Assembly: GCA_017465475.1 (NCBI GenBank)
Contig: JAFTWC010000029.1
Coordinates: 20,957 to 84,956 of the forward strand
Direction: 5' to 3'
Length of the DNA stretch: 64,000 nucleotides
Origin: Lachnospiraceae bacterium
GTDB taxonomy: Bacteria > Bacillota > Clostridia > Lachnospirales > Lachnospiraceae
Both the position numbers and the translations under genes were made by a program. The first letter of the stretch is position 1, and every line of letters begins with the position of its first letter. Of this stretch, positions 25,006-34,019 are shown in pieces. A model generated the notes under the pieces. It saw only the letters and a program-made list of their open reading frames with translations, ran no database searches and was not told where the DNA came from.

Positions 25006-26325
25006 ATGAAAAAGGTAGTTAAGTTTGGCGGTAGTTCTTTAGCCAGTGCAGAGCAGTTTAAGAAGGTAGGCGATATCATTCGTGCGGACGAAAGCCGCGT
25101 ATATGTAGTACCGTCTGCACCGGGTAAGCGTCATTCCAAAGATACAAAGGTAACCGATATGTTATACGGTTGTTACGCGTTGGCAGAAGCGGACAAGGAC
25201 TTCTCCAAGGAACTTAAGGCAATCGAGGCACGTTACAATGAGATTATCGAAGGTTTAGGTTTAAAGCTTTCCTTAAAGGAAGAGTTCGAGGTTATCGAGC
25301 AGAACTTTAAGTTAAAGGCCGGCAGCGATTATGCAGCTTCCCGTGGAGAGTATTTAAACGGTCACATTATGGCGGCTTATCTCGGTTACGAGTTCATTGA
25401 TGCTGCTGAGGTGATTTTCTTCCACAGTGACGGAAGCTTTAATGCAGAAAAGACCGATTCTATTCTTAGTAAGCGCCTTGCACAGACGCCTCGTGCGGTA
25501 ATTCCGGGATTCTACGGTGCGAAGAAGAGCGGTGAAGTAAAGACTTTTTCCCGTGGCGGTTCCGACGTAACCGGTTCCATTGTTGCAAGAGCAGGTAAGG
25601 TTGATCTTTACGAGAACTGGACCGACGTTTCCGGTTTCCTCGTGACGGATCCTCGTATCATCGACAATCCGAAGCCGATTACCACCATTACATACAGAGA
25701 GCTCCGTGAGCTTTCCTACATGGGTGCAGGTGTTCTTCATGAAGACGCTATCTTCCCGGTTCGTAAAGCTGGTATTCCGATTAATATCCGTAATACCAAT
25801 GCTCCGGAAGATGAGGGTACCATGATTGTAGAAAGCACATGCCGTATTCCGGAATATACCATTACCGGTATCGCAGGTAAGAAGGGTTTTGTTGCTGTTA
25901 ATATTGAAAAAGATATGATGAATGCCGAAGTAGGTTTCGGACGTAAGGTATTGCAGGCTTTCGAAGAGAACGGTATTTCTTTTGAGCATGTACCGTCCGG
26001 TATCGATACCATGACCGTATTTGTACATCAGCCGGAGTTCGAAGGTAAGGAGCAGAATGTGCTGGGCGCACTTCATCGTTTGGCGGCTCCGGATTCCATC
26101 GATTTAGAAGCAAATCTTGCATTGATTGCGGTAGTAGGTCGCGGTATGAAGTCCAATCGTGGTGTGGCTGCTCGTATTTTTGCTGCACTTGCTCATAACA
26201 ACATTAACATCAAGATGATTGACCAGGGTTCCAGTGAGCTTAACATCATTATCGGTGTTCGTAATGAGGACTTTGAAAATGCTATTAAGGCAATCTACGA
26301 TATTTTTGTTACCGTAGCGCTTTAA
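25006..26325 (+). CDS. lysC: Aspartate kinase
   Basis: A 439-residue enzyme that phosphorylates aspartate, the first step to lysine, threonine and methionine. The N-terminal amino acid kinase domain opens with VVKFGGSSLAS and has SRGGSDVTGSIVA and TDVSGFLVTDPRI. Two ACT domains follow, the last containing GRGMKSNRGVAARIFAALA, which indicates feedback control. ATG 25006 is chosen because residues upstream of MKKVVKFGG are not family-like and the RBS region (GGTTGGTAAGAAG) fits. The 208-bp AT-rich upstream region shows no lysine riboswitch. Confidence 0.95.
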   Translation: MKKVVKFGGSSLASAEQFKKVGDIIRADESRVYVVPSAPGKRHSKDTKVTDMLYGCYALAEADKDFSKELKAIEARYNEIIEGLGLKLSLKEEFEVIEQNFKLKAGSDYAASRGEYLNGHIMAAYLGYEFIDAAEVIFFHSDGSFNAEKTDSILSKRLAQTPRAVIPGFYGAKKSGEVKTFSRGGSDVTGSIVARAGKVDLYENWTDVSGFLVTDPRIIDNPKPITTITYRELRELSYMGAGVLHEDAIFPVRKAGIPINIRNTNAPEDEGTMIVESTCRIPEYTITGIAGKKGFVAVNIEKDMMNAEVGFGRKVLQAFEENGISFEHVPSGIDTMTVFVHQPEFEGKEQNVLGALHRLAAPDSIDLEANLALIAVVGRGMKSNRGVAARIFAALAHNNINIKMIDQGSSELNIIIGVRNEDFENAIKAIYDIFVTVAL

Positions 26326-26367
26326 TATAAAGAGAATGACAATTAAGAGAAAGCGGGGTATTGCAAC

Positions 26368-26982
26368 ATGAAGATTCAAAACGTAACTGATGCAGCATTT
26401 AAGAAGTACGGTAAGGTTGTAACCGGAATTGATTTTTCCGATATGATCGCCGAGATGAAGAAGATGGAGATTCCGGCAGATGTAGTGTATGAGCCGGGTC
26501 TTGCAAGCCTTGAGGCTTGTGCTTCCGCAAAGGATCTTTGCGAGAGCGTATACGGCGGTATGCCGATTCAGGTTGGTCACTGCAGCGGTAACAACAACAA
26601 GTTAAACGCAGTGGAGTACCACAGAGATTCTGAAGTGAACATTTCCGTAGACGGTATGATTTTACTCCTTGGCTTGGAGCAGGACATCGAAGACGACTTT
26701 ACTTACGATACTGCAAAGATTGAGGCATTCTTAGTACCGGCCGGTGTAGCAGTAGAGCTTTATGCAACTACGCTTCACTATGCTCCGTGTAATTCCGAAG
26801 CAACCGGATTCCGTGGCATCGTAGTGCTTCCGAAGGGAACCAACTATGATCTTAAAAAGCAGCCGAATAAGACTCCGGAAGATAAGCTTATGACCGCTGT
26901 AAATAAGTGGCTCATTGCACACGAAGATGCAAAGATTGCAGGTGCATGGAACGGCTTAAAGGGTGAGAACATTACGCTGTAA
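26368..26982 (+). CDS. DUF4867 family protein
   Basis: A 204-residue protein that matches the DUF4867 family by pattern (KKYGKVVTGIDFSDMI, PIQVGHCSGNNNKLNAVEYH, AFLVPAGVAVELYATTLHYAPC). The predicted fold is cupin-like, with His/Glu-rich strands that could bind a metal, related in style to ureidoglycolate lyases. No enzymatic activity is established for the family as far as I know. It lies 42 bp after lysC and may be co-transcribed. Optimised codon use suggests appreciable expression. Confidence 0.8.
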   Translation: MKIQNVTDAAFKKYGKVVTGIDFSDMIAEMKKMEIPADVVYEPGLASLEACASAKDLCESVYGGMPIQVGHCSGNNNKLNAVEYHRDSEVNISVDGMILLLGLEQDIEDDFTYDTAKIEAFLVPAGVAVELYATTLHYAPCNSEATGFRGIVVLPKGTNYDLKKQPNKTPEDKLMTAVNKWLIAHEDAKIAGAWNGLKGENITL

Positions 26983-27003
26983 GTCAGAAATAGTTTAAAC
27001 TTT

Positions 27004-27050
27004 AAGAGGTCATCCTACGGACTATGGTCCGCTGGGATGACCTCTTTTTA
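27004..27050 (+). terminator. Intrinsic terminator after DUF4867 gene
   Basis: AAGAGGTCATCC pairs with GGATGACCTCTT, with an inner CGGAC/GGTCCG hairpin, then TTTTT. It lies between convergent genes. Confidence 0.9.
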
Positions 27051-27068
27051 CGGAATGGATTCCGTTAT

Positions 27069-27923
27069 CTACAATATCATAGAAATTAAATACAGTATCA
27101 GCAAATGTGCCGGATAAAAGATGTAGAAGAAATACTTAAACTTTTGTGAAAGGATGATTTTACCGTTGTACATGGCAATCGGAACAAATGCCAATAAAGA
27201 GGCAATGTTCATACCGGTGCTTAAGAAAATAACACAACCAAAGATGATTTGCATTTTCTTGGAATTACGGAAATAATACAATACGGCAATAAATAAAATA
27301 CCGATGTAGCTGTAATCCGTTTTGCAAAATACAGACAGGATACATGCGGTGATGACACATAATAAATGCCCGAACATTTGCTTTATAACGGCTTTTGGGA
27401 GAATCTCCGTGGTTTCGAACCGCTTCATTCCGTACAGCATCAACAGACCGATAAACAGGGTAAATACGGTATTCTGGTACTGTGGGAAGAAGAAAGATGC
27501 ACCGTCAGCTTCCCATCCGTAAATCGGAGCGGCGTTGGTTACGATTAGGTTAAACGGAAGTTCTGCAACGAGGGCGCAAATGCCTACCCGAAGAAGATAA
27601 CGTTTGTAGTTGGATGTATGCATAAACCCTTCGTAAAGAAGAAATGCAAACAGAGGAAATGCAATACGGCCTACGAGACGCATAACAGTATAGGCAGAAT
27701 AGAGATTTAAGTAGTCTGCCGGAATGGCCTGAATCTGTTCTGCTGTGGTATCCTGGGAAAAAAGCAGGCTCAGATACTCCGGAAATTTTGCCATTTTTGC
27801 ATAAACCAATGTGATTGCCGCATGGTCGATTAACATAGTCAAAGCCGCAAAAATCTTTAAAAAGTTTGCCGGAAATCCGGATTGCGGTGTGGAATTGTTT
27901 ATGGTTGTTGATTGATTTGTCAT
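27069..27923 (-). CDS. TraX family membrane protein
   Basis: A 284-residue polytopic membrane protein with about eight hydrophobic helices. It has the TraX pattern NFLKIFAALTMLIDHA near the N-terminus and RLVGRIAFPLFAFLLYEGF around residue 85. TraX is known as an N-acetyltransferase for F pilin in plasmids, but chromosomal homologues in Firmicutes have no pilin partner. The role here is probably acylation of a surface molecule; inferred only. GAGGAGG lies 7 bp before the ATG. It is divergent from the AI-2E permease gene. Confidence 0.88.
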   Translation of the reverse strand: MTNQSTTINNSTPQSGFPANFLKIFAALTMLIDHAAITLVYAKMAKFPEYLSLLFSQDTTAEQIQAIPADYLNLYSAYTVMRLVGRIAFPLFAFLLYEGFMHTSNYKRYLLRVGICALVAELPFNLIVTNAAPIYGWEADGASFFFPQYQNTVFTLFIGLLMLYGMKRFETTEILPKAVIKQMFGHLLCVITACILSVFCKTDYSYIGILFIAVLYYFRNSKKMQIIFGCVIFLSTGMNIASLLAFVPIAMYNGKIILSQKFKYFFYIFYPAHLLILYLISMIL

Positions 27924-28014
27924 TGATGTTTCCTCCTCTTTATGTTATGATTATATAGAACAAAGGAAAGAATTTCAAGTAAGGAATTTCTTTTTTTCAT
28001 GAAGGAGGAGAAAA

Positions 28015-29223
28015 ATGGAACGGCGGCGTTTTTTGAGCTATTTTCTTGCGGCGGCGGGATTGATTGTATTGTATTGTTTATTGCAAAAATTATCAGTGGT
28101 TGGTGTGGCCGTGAAATGGGTATTGGGTATTTTTTCTCCTATATTTACCGGGTTTATTGTTGCATTCGTTTTAAATCTTCCCATGCGTGGTTTGGAGAAG
28201 CTTTGGGATAAATGTGAACTGGGAATAAAAGCGCTTTTTTATAAAAAACGAAAGAAAAAAGCCGGCGATACGGTTCAAATCAGTCGGTTCAGCGCAATAA
28301 TGCGCCGACCGTTGTGTTTGTTATTGTCTATTTTGATTATTGTTGTAATTCTTGTTGCTGTGGTGAATTTGGTACTTCCGGAACTGGGAAATGCAGTGAG
28401 ACTTTTGGTGGAAGGTGTACCGGAATGGTTGAAGAAGGCCATGGAGTGGTGCATGCAGTATGCAGAGGAATATCCGTTTATTTATGAGACCATTATGGAA
28501 ATCAATATTGATTGGGAGACTACTGCAAAGGGGTTACTGAATTTGATAGGGTCCGGAACCATTGATGTGGTAGGAAATACGATTACCAGTATAATCGGTG
28601 CTCTTGGTGGTGTGGTAGACTTTGTAATTGCATTAATTTTTGCAATTTATGTCTTGTTAAACAAAGAAACCTTGTCCGGTCAGATTAAGAGATTATTTCA
28701 GGCATTTTTACCGAATAAGGCCAGAGATACCATATTGCATGTGGCAACCACTGCCCACGGGGTATTTTGTGCATTTATAACCGGTCAGTGTATCGAAGCG
28801 GTGATTTTAGGAAGTCTTTGTGCGGTGGGTATGTTGATTTTCCGGTTCCCGTACGCGGCTATGATTGGTGTGTTGGTGGGTGTGACAGCCTTGATTCCGG
28901 TGGTGGGAGCCTTTATCGGAGCCGGAGTGGGAGCTTTTCTGATTTTAATGAACGACCCGTTCCAGGCATTGATGTTTATTATATTTATAGTGATTTTGCA
29001 ACAGATTGAAGGAAATGTCATTTATCCGAAAGTAGTAGGAAATTCGGTAGGCCTTCCTGCTATGTGGGTGCTGGCGGCAGTAACGGTTGGTGGCGGTATC
29101 GGCGGTATTGTAGGTATGTTGTTTGCAGTTCCTACAGCGTCGGTAGTATACACATTACTTCGTGAAGCAACGGAAAAACGTATAGAGAAAAAGAAAGAAA
29201 TGAACAATGGGGGAAGTTTTTGA
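28015..29223 (+). CDS. AI-2E family transporter (YdiK/PerM type)
   Basis: A 402-residue membrane protein of the AI-2E/UPF0118 family with about eight TM segments. Diagnostic regions are FIYETIMEINIDWE (extracellular helix region), ITGQCIEAVILGSLC, PYAAMIGVLVGVTALIPVVGAFIG, and the conserved QQIEGNVIYPKVVGNSVGLP. Some members export AI-2; others act as Na+/H+ antiporters, so the substrate is open. GAAGGAGG precedes the ATG. The stop overlaps the lepB ATG (TGATG), which suggests coupling. Confidence 0.92.
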   Translation: MERRRFLSYFLAAAGLIVLYCLLQKLSVVGVAVKWVLGIFSPIFTGFIVAFVLNLPMRGLEKLWDKCELGIKALFYKKRKKKAGDTVQISRFSAIMRRPLCLLLSILIIVVILVAVVNLVLPELGNAVRLLVEGVPEWLKKAMEWCMQYAEEYPFIYETIMEINIDWETTAKGLLNLIGSGTIDVVGNTITSIIGALGGVVDFVIALIFAIYVLLNKETLSGQIKRLFQAFLPNKARDTILHVATTAHGVFCAFITGQCIEAVILGSLCAVGMLIFRFPYAAMIGVLVGVTALIPVVGAFIGAGVGAFLILMNDPFQALMFIIFIVILQQIEGNVIYPKVVGNSVGLPAMWVLAAVTVGGGIGGIVGMLFAVPTASVVYTLLREATEKRIEKKKEMNNGGSF

Positions 29224-29785
29224 TGAAACATGAAAATGTACAGACTAACAGAAAAAGTGTAATAAAGGAAATTCTCAGTTGGATTGTAGTGTTTGTAGTA
29301 GCTGTAGGACTTGGTACCGTGATTAACAATTTTGTGTTGATGAAAGCCGTAATACCGTCCGGTTCGATGGAACATACATTGAATGTGGGAGATAAAGTAT
29401 TCGGATATCGTATGGCCTATTTGTTTTCGGAACCGGAACGTGGAGATGTGGTGATGTTTGACTATCCGGACGATGAAGAAATTTTATATGTGAAGCGGGT
29501 AATCGGATTGCCGGGAGAAACAGTAGAAATTGTTGACGGAAAGGTATACATCTGGCAGGACGAGACCGGAGAAGAAAAGTTGTTACTGGAGGAGACTTAT
29601 TTAAAGGAAGAAGCTGTGGGGTCTTACGGACCGTTTCATGTACCGGAAGACAGCTATTTTATGCTGGAGATAACCGAAATAATTCCTGGGATTCCAGAAA
29701 ATGGGAAAACAAGTTTGTAAGTAAAGAAAAAATCAGGTGTAAAGCGTGGTTTCGCTATAAACCTGATTTCGGAATCATTAAATAA
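29223..29785 (+). pseudogene. lepB: Signal peptidase I gene with a single-base frameshift
   Basis: As read, the frame stops at 29720 after 165 residues. It has one N-terminal TM helix, the catalytic Ser box (PSGSMEHTLNVGDKV) and the Lys box (EILYVKRVIGLPGE). The conserved box E is missing in this frame, where MLEITEI replaces it. Moving one base after CTGG (29664-29667) restores GDNRNNSWDSRKWENKF and a typical C-terminus to TAA 29785, about 187 residues in all. The simplest reading is loss of one G from GGG. It may be a real mutation or a sequencing error. ATG 29223 overlaps the upstream stop. Confidence 0.85.
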
Positions 29786-29790
29786 ATGGG

Positions 29791-30057
29791 TTAGTGACGC
29801 GGGTGCTTGCTGATAATCGCATGTGCCTGCGTGATTTCTGCCATGATGGAAGCTTTGAACTGACCGTCAAACTCGCAGAGACGAGACATGAGTTCTCCCT
29901 GTGTGGTTGCCACATATTTGGGTTTAAGACGATTTAAGGTATAGGATGCAATGTCAAGGCGACAGCGTTCGCATTTACAACCGTCCAAAAAGCCTAACAT
30001 TTCGTCTAAGGTGATGATTACATATTCTTCCATAATATTCCGTAGAATTAATTGCAT
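29791..30057 (-). CDS. ComFB-like late competence protein
   Basis: An 88-residue protein of the ComFB family (PF10719). The Cys-rich segment GCKCERCRLDIASYTLNRLKPKYV matches the zinc-binding-like ComFB core. It is encoded without comFA or comFC here, so a role in DNA uptake is doubtful; free-standing ComFB proteins occur in many non-competent bacteria. The start at 30057 has GGAGG 8 bp upstream; a later ATG at 30033 is possible but lacks an RBS. Confidence 0.8.
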   Translation of the reverse strand: MQLILRNIMEEYVIITLDEMLGFLDGCKCERCRLDIASYTLNRLKPKYVATTQGELMSRLCEFDGQFKASIMAEITQAHAIISKHPRH

Positions 30058-30158
30058 AGGTAAAGCCTCCGTTCATTTATATACTGATACATTCCCCACC
30101 TAATATGGTATCACTTTTTTGTCGGAATGTAAAGAAAAACATAAAGGAAGTTAGCAAG

Positions 30159-31214
30159 ATGACAGATAACAAATGGATAGCGGATAAACTACTTGCAGAA
30201 CGCAGTTTGTCAATGCAAGAATGGCGTAATCTTTTGGAGAATCCGCAGGAAGATATCGTGGAATATGTTCGTCTGAAGGCAAGAAAAGTGACGGATCGCG
30301 TGTTCGGACGACAGGTTTATGTGCGAGGTCTGATTGAGTTTACTAATATATGCAAAAAAGATTGTTATTATTGCGGAATTCGGAAAAGTAACAATGAAGT
30401 GGAACGATATCGTCTGACAGAGGAAGAAATTCTTATTTGCTGTGAAGAAGGATATGATGCCGGTTTTCGTACCTTTGTATTACAAGGAGGGGAAGACGGG
30501 TATTATACGGAAGATCGTCTTTGCGGATTGGTAAAAGAGATACACAAAACGTATCCGGATTGTGCGATTACCTTATCGGTGGGAGAATGGGAAACGGAGA
30601 GTTATCGAAAGTTTTATGAAGCGGGAGCAGAGCGCTTTTTGCTCAGACAGGAGACCGCCAATGAGGTACACTATGGAAAGCTTCATCCGAAAATGCAGAC
30701 ATTTTCCAATCGGATGAGGTGTTTGCATGATTTAAAAGAAATCGGTTACCAGACCGGATGCGGTTTTTTGGTAGGTTCTCCGTACCAGTCTTTCGATTGT
30801 ATTATAGAGGATTTATTGTTTTTGGAACGGTTTCAACCACATATGGTGGGAATCGGACCTTTTTTACCGGCGAAGAATACTCCGTTTTCCGAGGAGCAGG
30901 CCGGTAGCAGTGAGATGACGTTGTTCCTTCTTTCTGTTATTCGCCTGATGCTTCCGACGGTTCTTTTGCCGGCTACGACAGCCCTGGGAACGGCCAGAGC
31001 AGATGGTCGTATCAAAGGTCTTCTACACGGCGCCAATGTTATTATGCCGAATTTGTCTCCGAAAAGAGTAAGAGATAAATATGCGTTATATGATAATAAA
31101 GTGCATAGCGGAACCGAAGCGGCAGAACATTTGGAAGCATTACGAAAAGAACTTGCAAAAGAAAACTTTACAGTGGCAATTTCCCGAGGTGACGCACCCG
31201 GGTTTGCAAAATAA
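30159..31214 (+). CDS. hydE: [FeFe] hydrogenase H-cluster radical SAM maturase HydE
   Basis: A 351-residue radical SAM enzyme that builds the dithiomethylamine/diiron precursor of the H-cluster. The cluster motif CKKDCYYC lies near residue 66, followed by GIRKSNNEVERYRLTEEEI. HydE-type barrel segments include QGGEDGYYTEDRL and LRQETANEVHYGKLHP. ATG 30159 is chosen since AAGGAAG lies 9 bp upstream; the longer frame has no RBS. It is the first of three maturase genes in the order E, G, F with gaps of 52 and 102 bp. Confidence 0.95.
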   Translation: MTDNKWIADKLLAERSLSMQEWRNLLENPQEDIVEYVRLKARKVTDRVFGRQVYVRGLIEFTNICKKDCYYCGIRKSNNEVERYRLTEEEILICCEEGYDAGFRTFVLQGGEDGYYTEDRLCGLVKEIHKTYPDCAITLSVGEWETESYRKFYEAGAERFLLRQETANEVHYGKLHPKMQTFSNRMRCLHDLKEIGYQTGCGFLVGSPYQSFDCIIEDLLFLERFQPHMVGIGPFLPAKNTPFSEEQAGSSEMTLFLLSVIRLMLPTVLLPATTALGTARADGRIKGLLHGANVIMPNLSPKRVRDKYALYDNKVHSGTEAAEHLEALRKELAKENFTVAISRGDAPGFAK

Positions 31215-31266
31215 ATTATTTTACTAACGGGAAAGTGTTTCTGACCCGGAAGAAAGGAAAAAGAAT

Positions 31267-32685
31267 ATGTATAACAAAGCATCATTAAGAGCAGATGAGT
31301 TTATCTCTCATGAGGAAATCACTGCCACCCTTGCGTATGCTGAGGAGAACAAGGAAAATTTCGCCCTGATTGACGAAATCCTTGCGAAAGCAGAGCTGTG
31401 TAAGGGACTTGACCACAGGGAAGCCTCCGTGCTTCTTGCCTGTGAAGAGCCTACAAGAGTAGCCAGAATGTACACTATGGCGGAAGAACTGAAGAAGAAG
31501 TTCTATGGGAACCGTATTGTTATGTTTGCCCCGTTGTATCTTTCAAATTATTGTGTCAACGGTTGTGTGTATTGTCCGTATCACATGAAAAACAAGCACA
31601 TTGCAAGAAAGAAACTGACGCAGGAAGAGATTGTAAAAGAAGTAACCGCATTACAGGATATGGGACACAAACGTCTTGCACTGGAAGCAGGAGAAGACCC
31701 GGTAAATAACCCGATTGAGTACATTTTGGAGTGTATTGATACTATTTACCGTATTAAGCATAAGAACGGTGCCATTCGAAGAGTAAATGTCAATATTGCC
31801 GCAACGACGGTTGAAAACTATCGGAAGTTAAAAGAGGCAGGTATCGGTACGTATATTTTGTTCCAAGAGACGTATCACAAGGAAAGTTATGAAAAGCTGC
31901 ATCCTACGGGACCGAAGCATGATTATGCGTACCATACGGAGGCCATGGATCGTGCCATGGAAGGCGGGATTGATGATGTGGGCCTTGGTGTATTGTTTGG
32001 ATTAGAGCTGTATAAGTACGAGTTTGCGGGACTTTTAATGCATGCGGAGCATTTGGAGGCAGTACACGGCGTAGGTCCCCATACCATCAGTGTACCTCGT
32101 ATTAAGCGTGCGGATGATATTGATCCGACGGTATTTGATAACGGCATCAGCGATGAGATTTTTGCAAAACTTTGTGCACTCATCCGTATTTCCGTGCCAT
32201 ACACCGGTATGATTATCTCTACCAGAGAAAGTAAGGAAGTTCGAGAGAAGGTCATTCGTCTCGGGGTTTCCCAAATCAGCGGTGCATCGAAAACCAGCGT
32301 GGGCGGATATTCCGAACCGGAACCGGAGGAGGAAAATTCCGAACAGTTTGATGTCAGCGACAAGCGTACCCTAGATGAAGTAGTACGCTGGCTCATGGAA
32401 TTCGGCTATATTCCGTCCTTCTGTACGGCATGTTACAGAGAAGGCAGAACCGGTGACCGGTTTATGAGCCTTTGTAAAAGCGGTCAGATTCAGAACTGCT
32501 GTCATCCGAATGCACTGATGACATTAAAAGAATATTTGATGGACTATGCTTCCGAAGAGACGAAGAAAATCGGAGAAGCATTGATTCAGGCAGAACTTAA
32601 TAACATTCCGAAGGAAAAAGTAAGAGAAGTCTGTGAGGATCATTTAAAGAAGATAGAAGAAGGAATCCGGGATTTCCGGTTCTAG
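31267..32685 (+). CDS. hydG: [FeFe] hydrogenase H-cluster radical SAM maturase HydG
   Basis: A 472-residue enzyme that cleaves tyrosine to supply CO and CN- ligands for the H-cluster. The N-terminal radical SAM motif is CVNGCVYCPYH (near residue 97). The C-terminal motif CTACYREGRTGDRFM (near residue 389) holds the auxiliary cluster specific to HydG and separates it from the related ThiH. It follows hydE. No hydrogenase structural gene (HydA) is within the window, so the target enzyme is encoded elsewhere. Confidence 0.97.
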   Translation: MYNKASLRADEFISHEEITATLAYAEENKENFALIDEILAKAELCKGLDHREASVLLACEEPTRVARMYTMAEELKKKFYGNRIVMFAPLYLSNYCVNGCVYCPYHMKNKHIARKKLTQEEIVKEVTALQDMGHKRLALEAGEDPVNNPIEYILECIDTIYRIKHKNGAIRRVNVNIAATTVENYRKLKEAGIGTYILFQETYHKESYEKLHPTGPKHDYAYHTEAMDRAMEGGIDDVGLGVLFGLELYKYEFAGLLMHAEHLEAVHGVGPHTISVPRIKRADDIDPTVFDNGISDEIFAKLCALIRISVPYTGMIISTRESKEVREKVIRLGVSQISGASKTSVGGYSEPEPEEENSEQFDVSDKRTLDEVVRWLMEFGYIPSFCTACYREGRTGDRFMSLCKSGQIQNCCHPNALMTLKEYLMDYASEETKKIGEALIQAELNNIPKEKVREVCEDHLKKIEEGIRDFRF

Positions 32686-32787
32686 TTCTTAACAATGGGA
32701 TTTGAAATATAATTGCGATAACGATGAGAGAAGAAGTCGGGTTCCTGATACAGATAGGAATCCGATATCTTCTTAGGAGGAATAACT

Positions 32788-33999
32788 ATGAGTTTGCAAA
32801 ATACACCCGCCTCCGAGCGGGTACATATTGCATTCTTCGGGAGAAGAAATGCCGGGAAATCCAGTTTGATTAATGCGATTACCGGACAGGAGCTGTCTGT
32901 GGTATCTGATGTGAAGGGAACCACCACGGACCCGGTGTACAAAACCATGGAATTACTTCCTATAGGACCGGTGGTGCTTATTGATACACCGGGCTATGAT
33001 GATGAGGGAGAATTGGGTGAACTTCGGGTAAAGAAGACCCGTCAGGTATTAAATCGTACCGACTGTGCTATTTTAGTAGTAGATGGCTCGGTGGGATTAG
33101 GCGATTGTGAGCAGTCATTAGTGGCGCAGTTTGAGGAACGAAAGATTCCGCATCTGATTGTGTATAATAAAGCAGATTTGGAAACAAAGGCTAAGTCTGA
33201 TGTTATCCGGGAAGGTCAGAGGTTTTCGGTCAGTGCAAAGACGGGAACCGGAATCTATGAATTAAAAGAAGGAATCGGAGCCTTACTTCATACCGAAGAG
33301 GAAAAACGTCTGCTTATCGGAGATAAGATAAAACCACAGGATGCAGTGGTGCTTGTGGTGCCCATTGATGAAGCAGCGCCCAAAGGACGACTTATTTTAC
33401 CGCAACAGCAGACTATCCGCGATATACTGGACGCAGAAGGGATTCCGGTGGTGGTGAAAGATACCGGTTTGCCGGCAGCGTTTTCTTCCTTGACGAAGCA
33501 ACCGGCCATGGTGATTACGGACAGTCAGGTGTTCGGAAAAGTAGCAAAACAGGTACCGGAAGAAGTGCCGTTAACGTCGTTTTCCATTCTGATGGCGCGA
33601 TACAAAGGATTTTTATCTACGGCTGTAGAAGGAATCCGAACATTGGAACGGATTCAGAATGGGGACAAAATACTTATTTCCGAAGGCTGTACCCATCACA
33701 GACAATGCGGAGATATCGGTACGGTGAAGCTTCCGGCCATGATTCGGAAGTTTACCGGAAAAGAGCCTGAGTTTGTGTTTACGTCAGGAAAGGACTTCCC
33801 GGAAGAATTAAGCGGGATTCGTCTTGTAATCCATTGCGGAGGCTGTATGCTTACGGAACGGGAGCTTTCCTACCGGAAAAAGACGGCAGAAGGTGAAAGG
33901 GTTCCGTTTACCAATTATGGAATTGCCATGGCGTTTATGAACGGCATTTTGGAACGGAGTGTGGCATTATTTCCGGAAGTGGCGGAGTTGTTGAAATAA
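32788..33999 (+). CDS. hydF: [FeFe] hydrogenase maturation GTPase HydF
   Basis: A 403-residue scaffold GTPase that assembles and transfers the 2Fe precursor to HydA. GTPase motifs are FGRRNAGKSSLINAI (G1), VKGTTTDPVYK (G2), DTPGYDD (G3), and VYNKADL (G4). The C-terminal iron-sulfur site reads CTHH, then HCGGC about 46-50 residues later. TAGGAGG lies 8 bp before the ATG. A hairpin with arms near GGGTTCCT and AGGAATCC sits in the 102-bp gap upstream, possibly a processing or modulating structure. Confidence 0.96.
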   Translation: MSLQNTPASERVHIAFFGRRNAGKSSLINAITGQELSVVSDVKGTTTDPVYKTMELLPIGPVVLIDTPGYDDEGELGELRVKKTRQVLNRTDCAILVVDGSVGLGDCEQSLVAQFEERKIPHLIVYNKADLETKAKSDVIREGQRFSVSAKTGTGIYELKEGIGALLHTEEEKRLLIGDKIKPQDAVVLVVPIDEAAPKGRLILPQQQTIRDILDAEGIPVVVKDTGLPAAFSSLTKQPAMVITDSQVFGKVAKQVPEEVPLTSFSILMARYKGFLSTAVEGIRTLERIQNGDKILISEGCTHHRQCGDIGTVKLPAMIRKFTGKEPEFVFTSGKDFPEELSGIRLVIHCGGCMLTERELSYRKKTAEGERVPFTNYGIAMAFMNGILERSVALFPEVAELLK

Positions 34000-34019
34000 A
34001 AACGGAAGGATTTTAAAGT

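Noticed and set aside
25354-26076. 240-codon minus-strand frame opposite lysC
   Set aside because: Lies fully within the aspartate kinase gene, no RBS, no recognisable domain.
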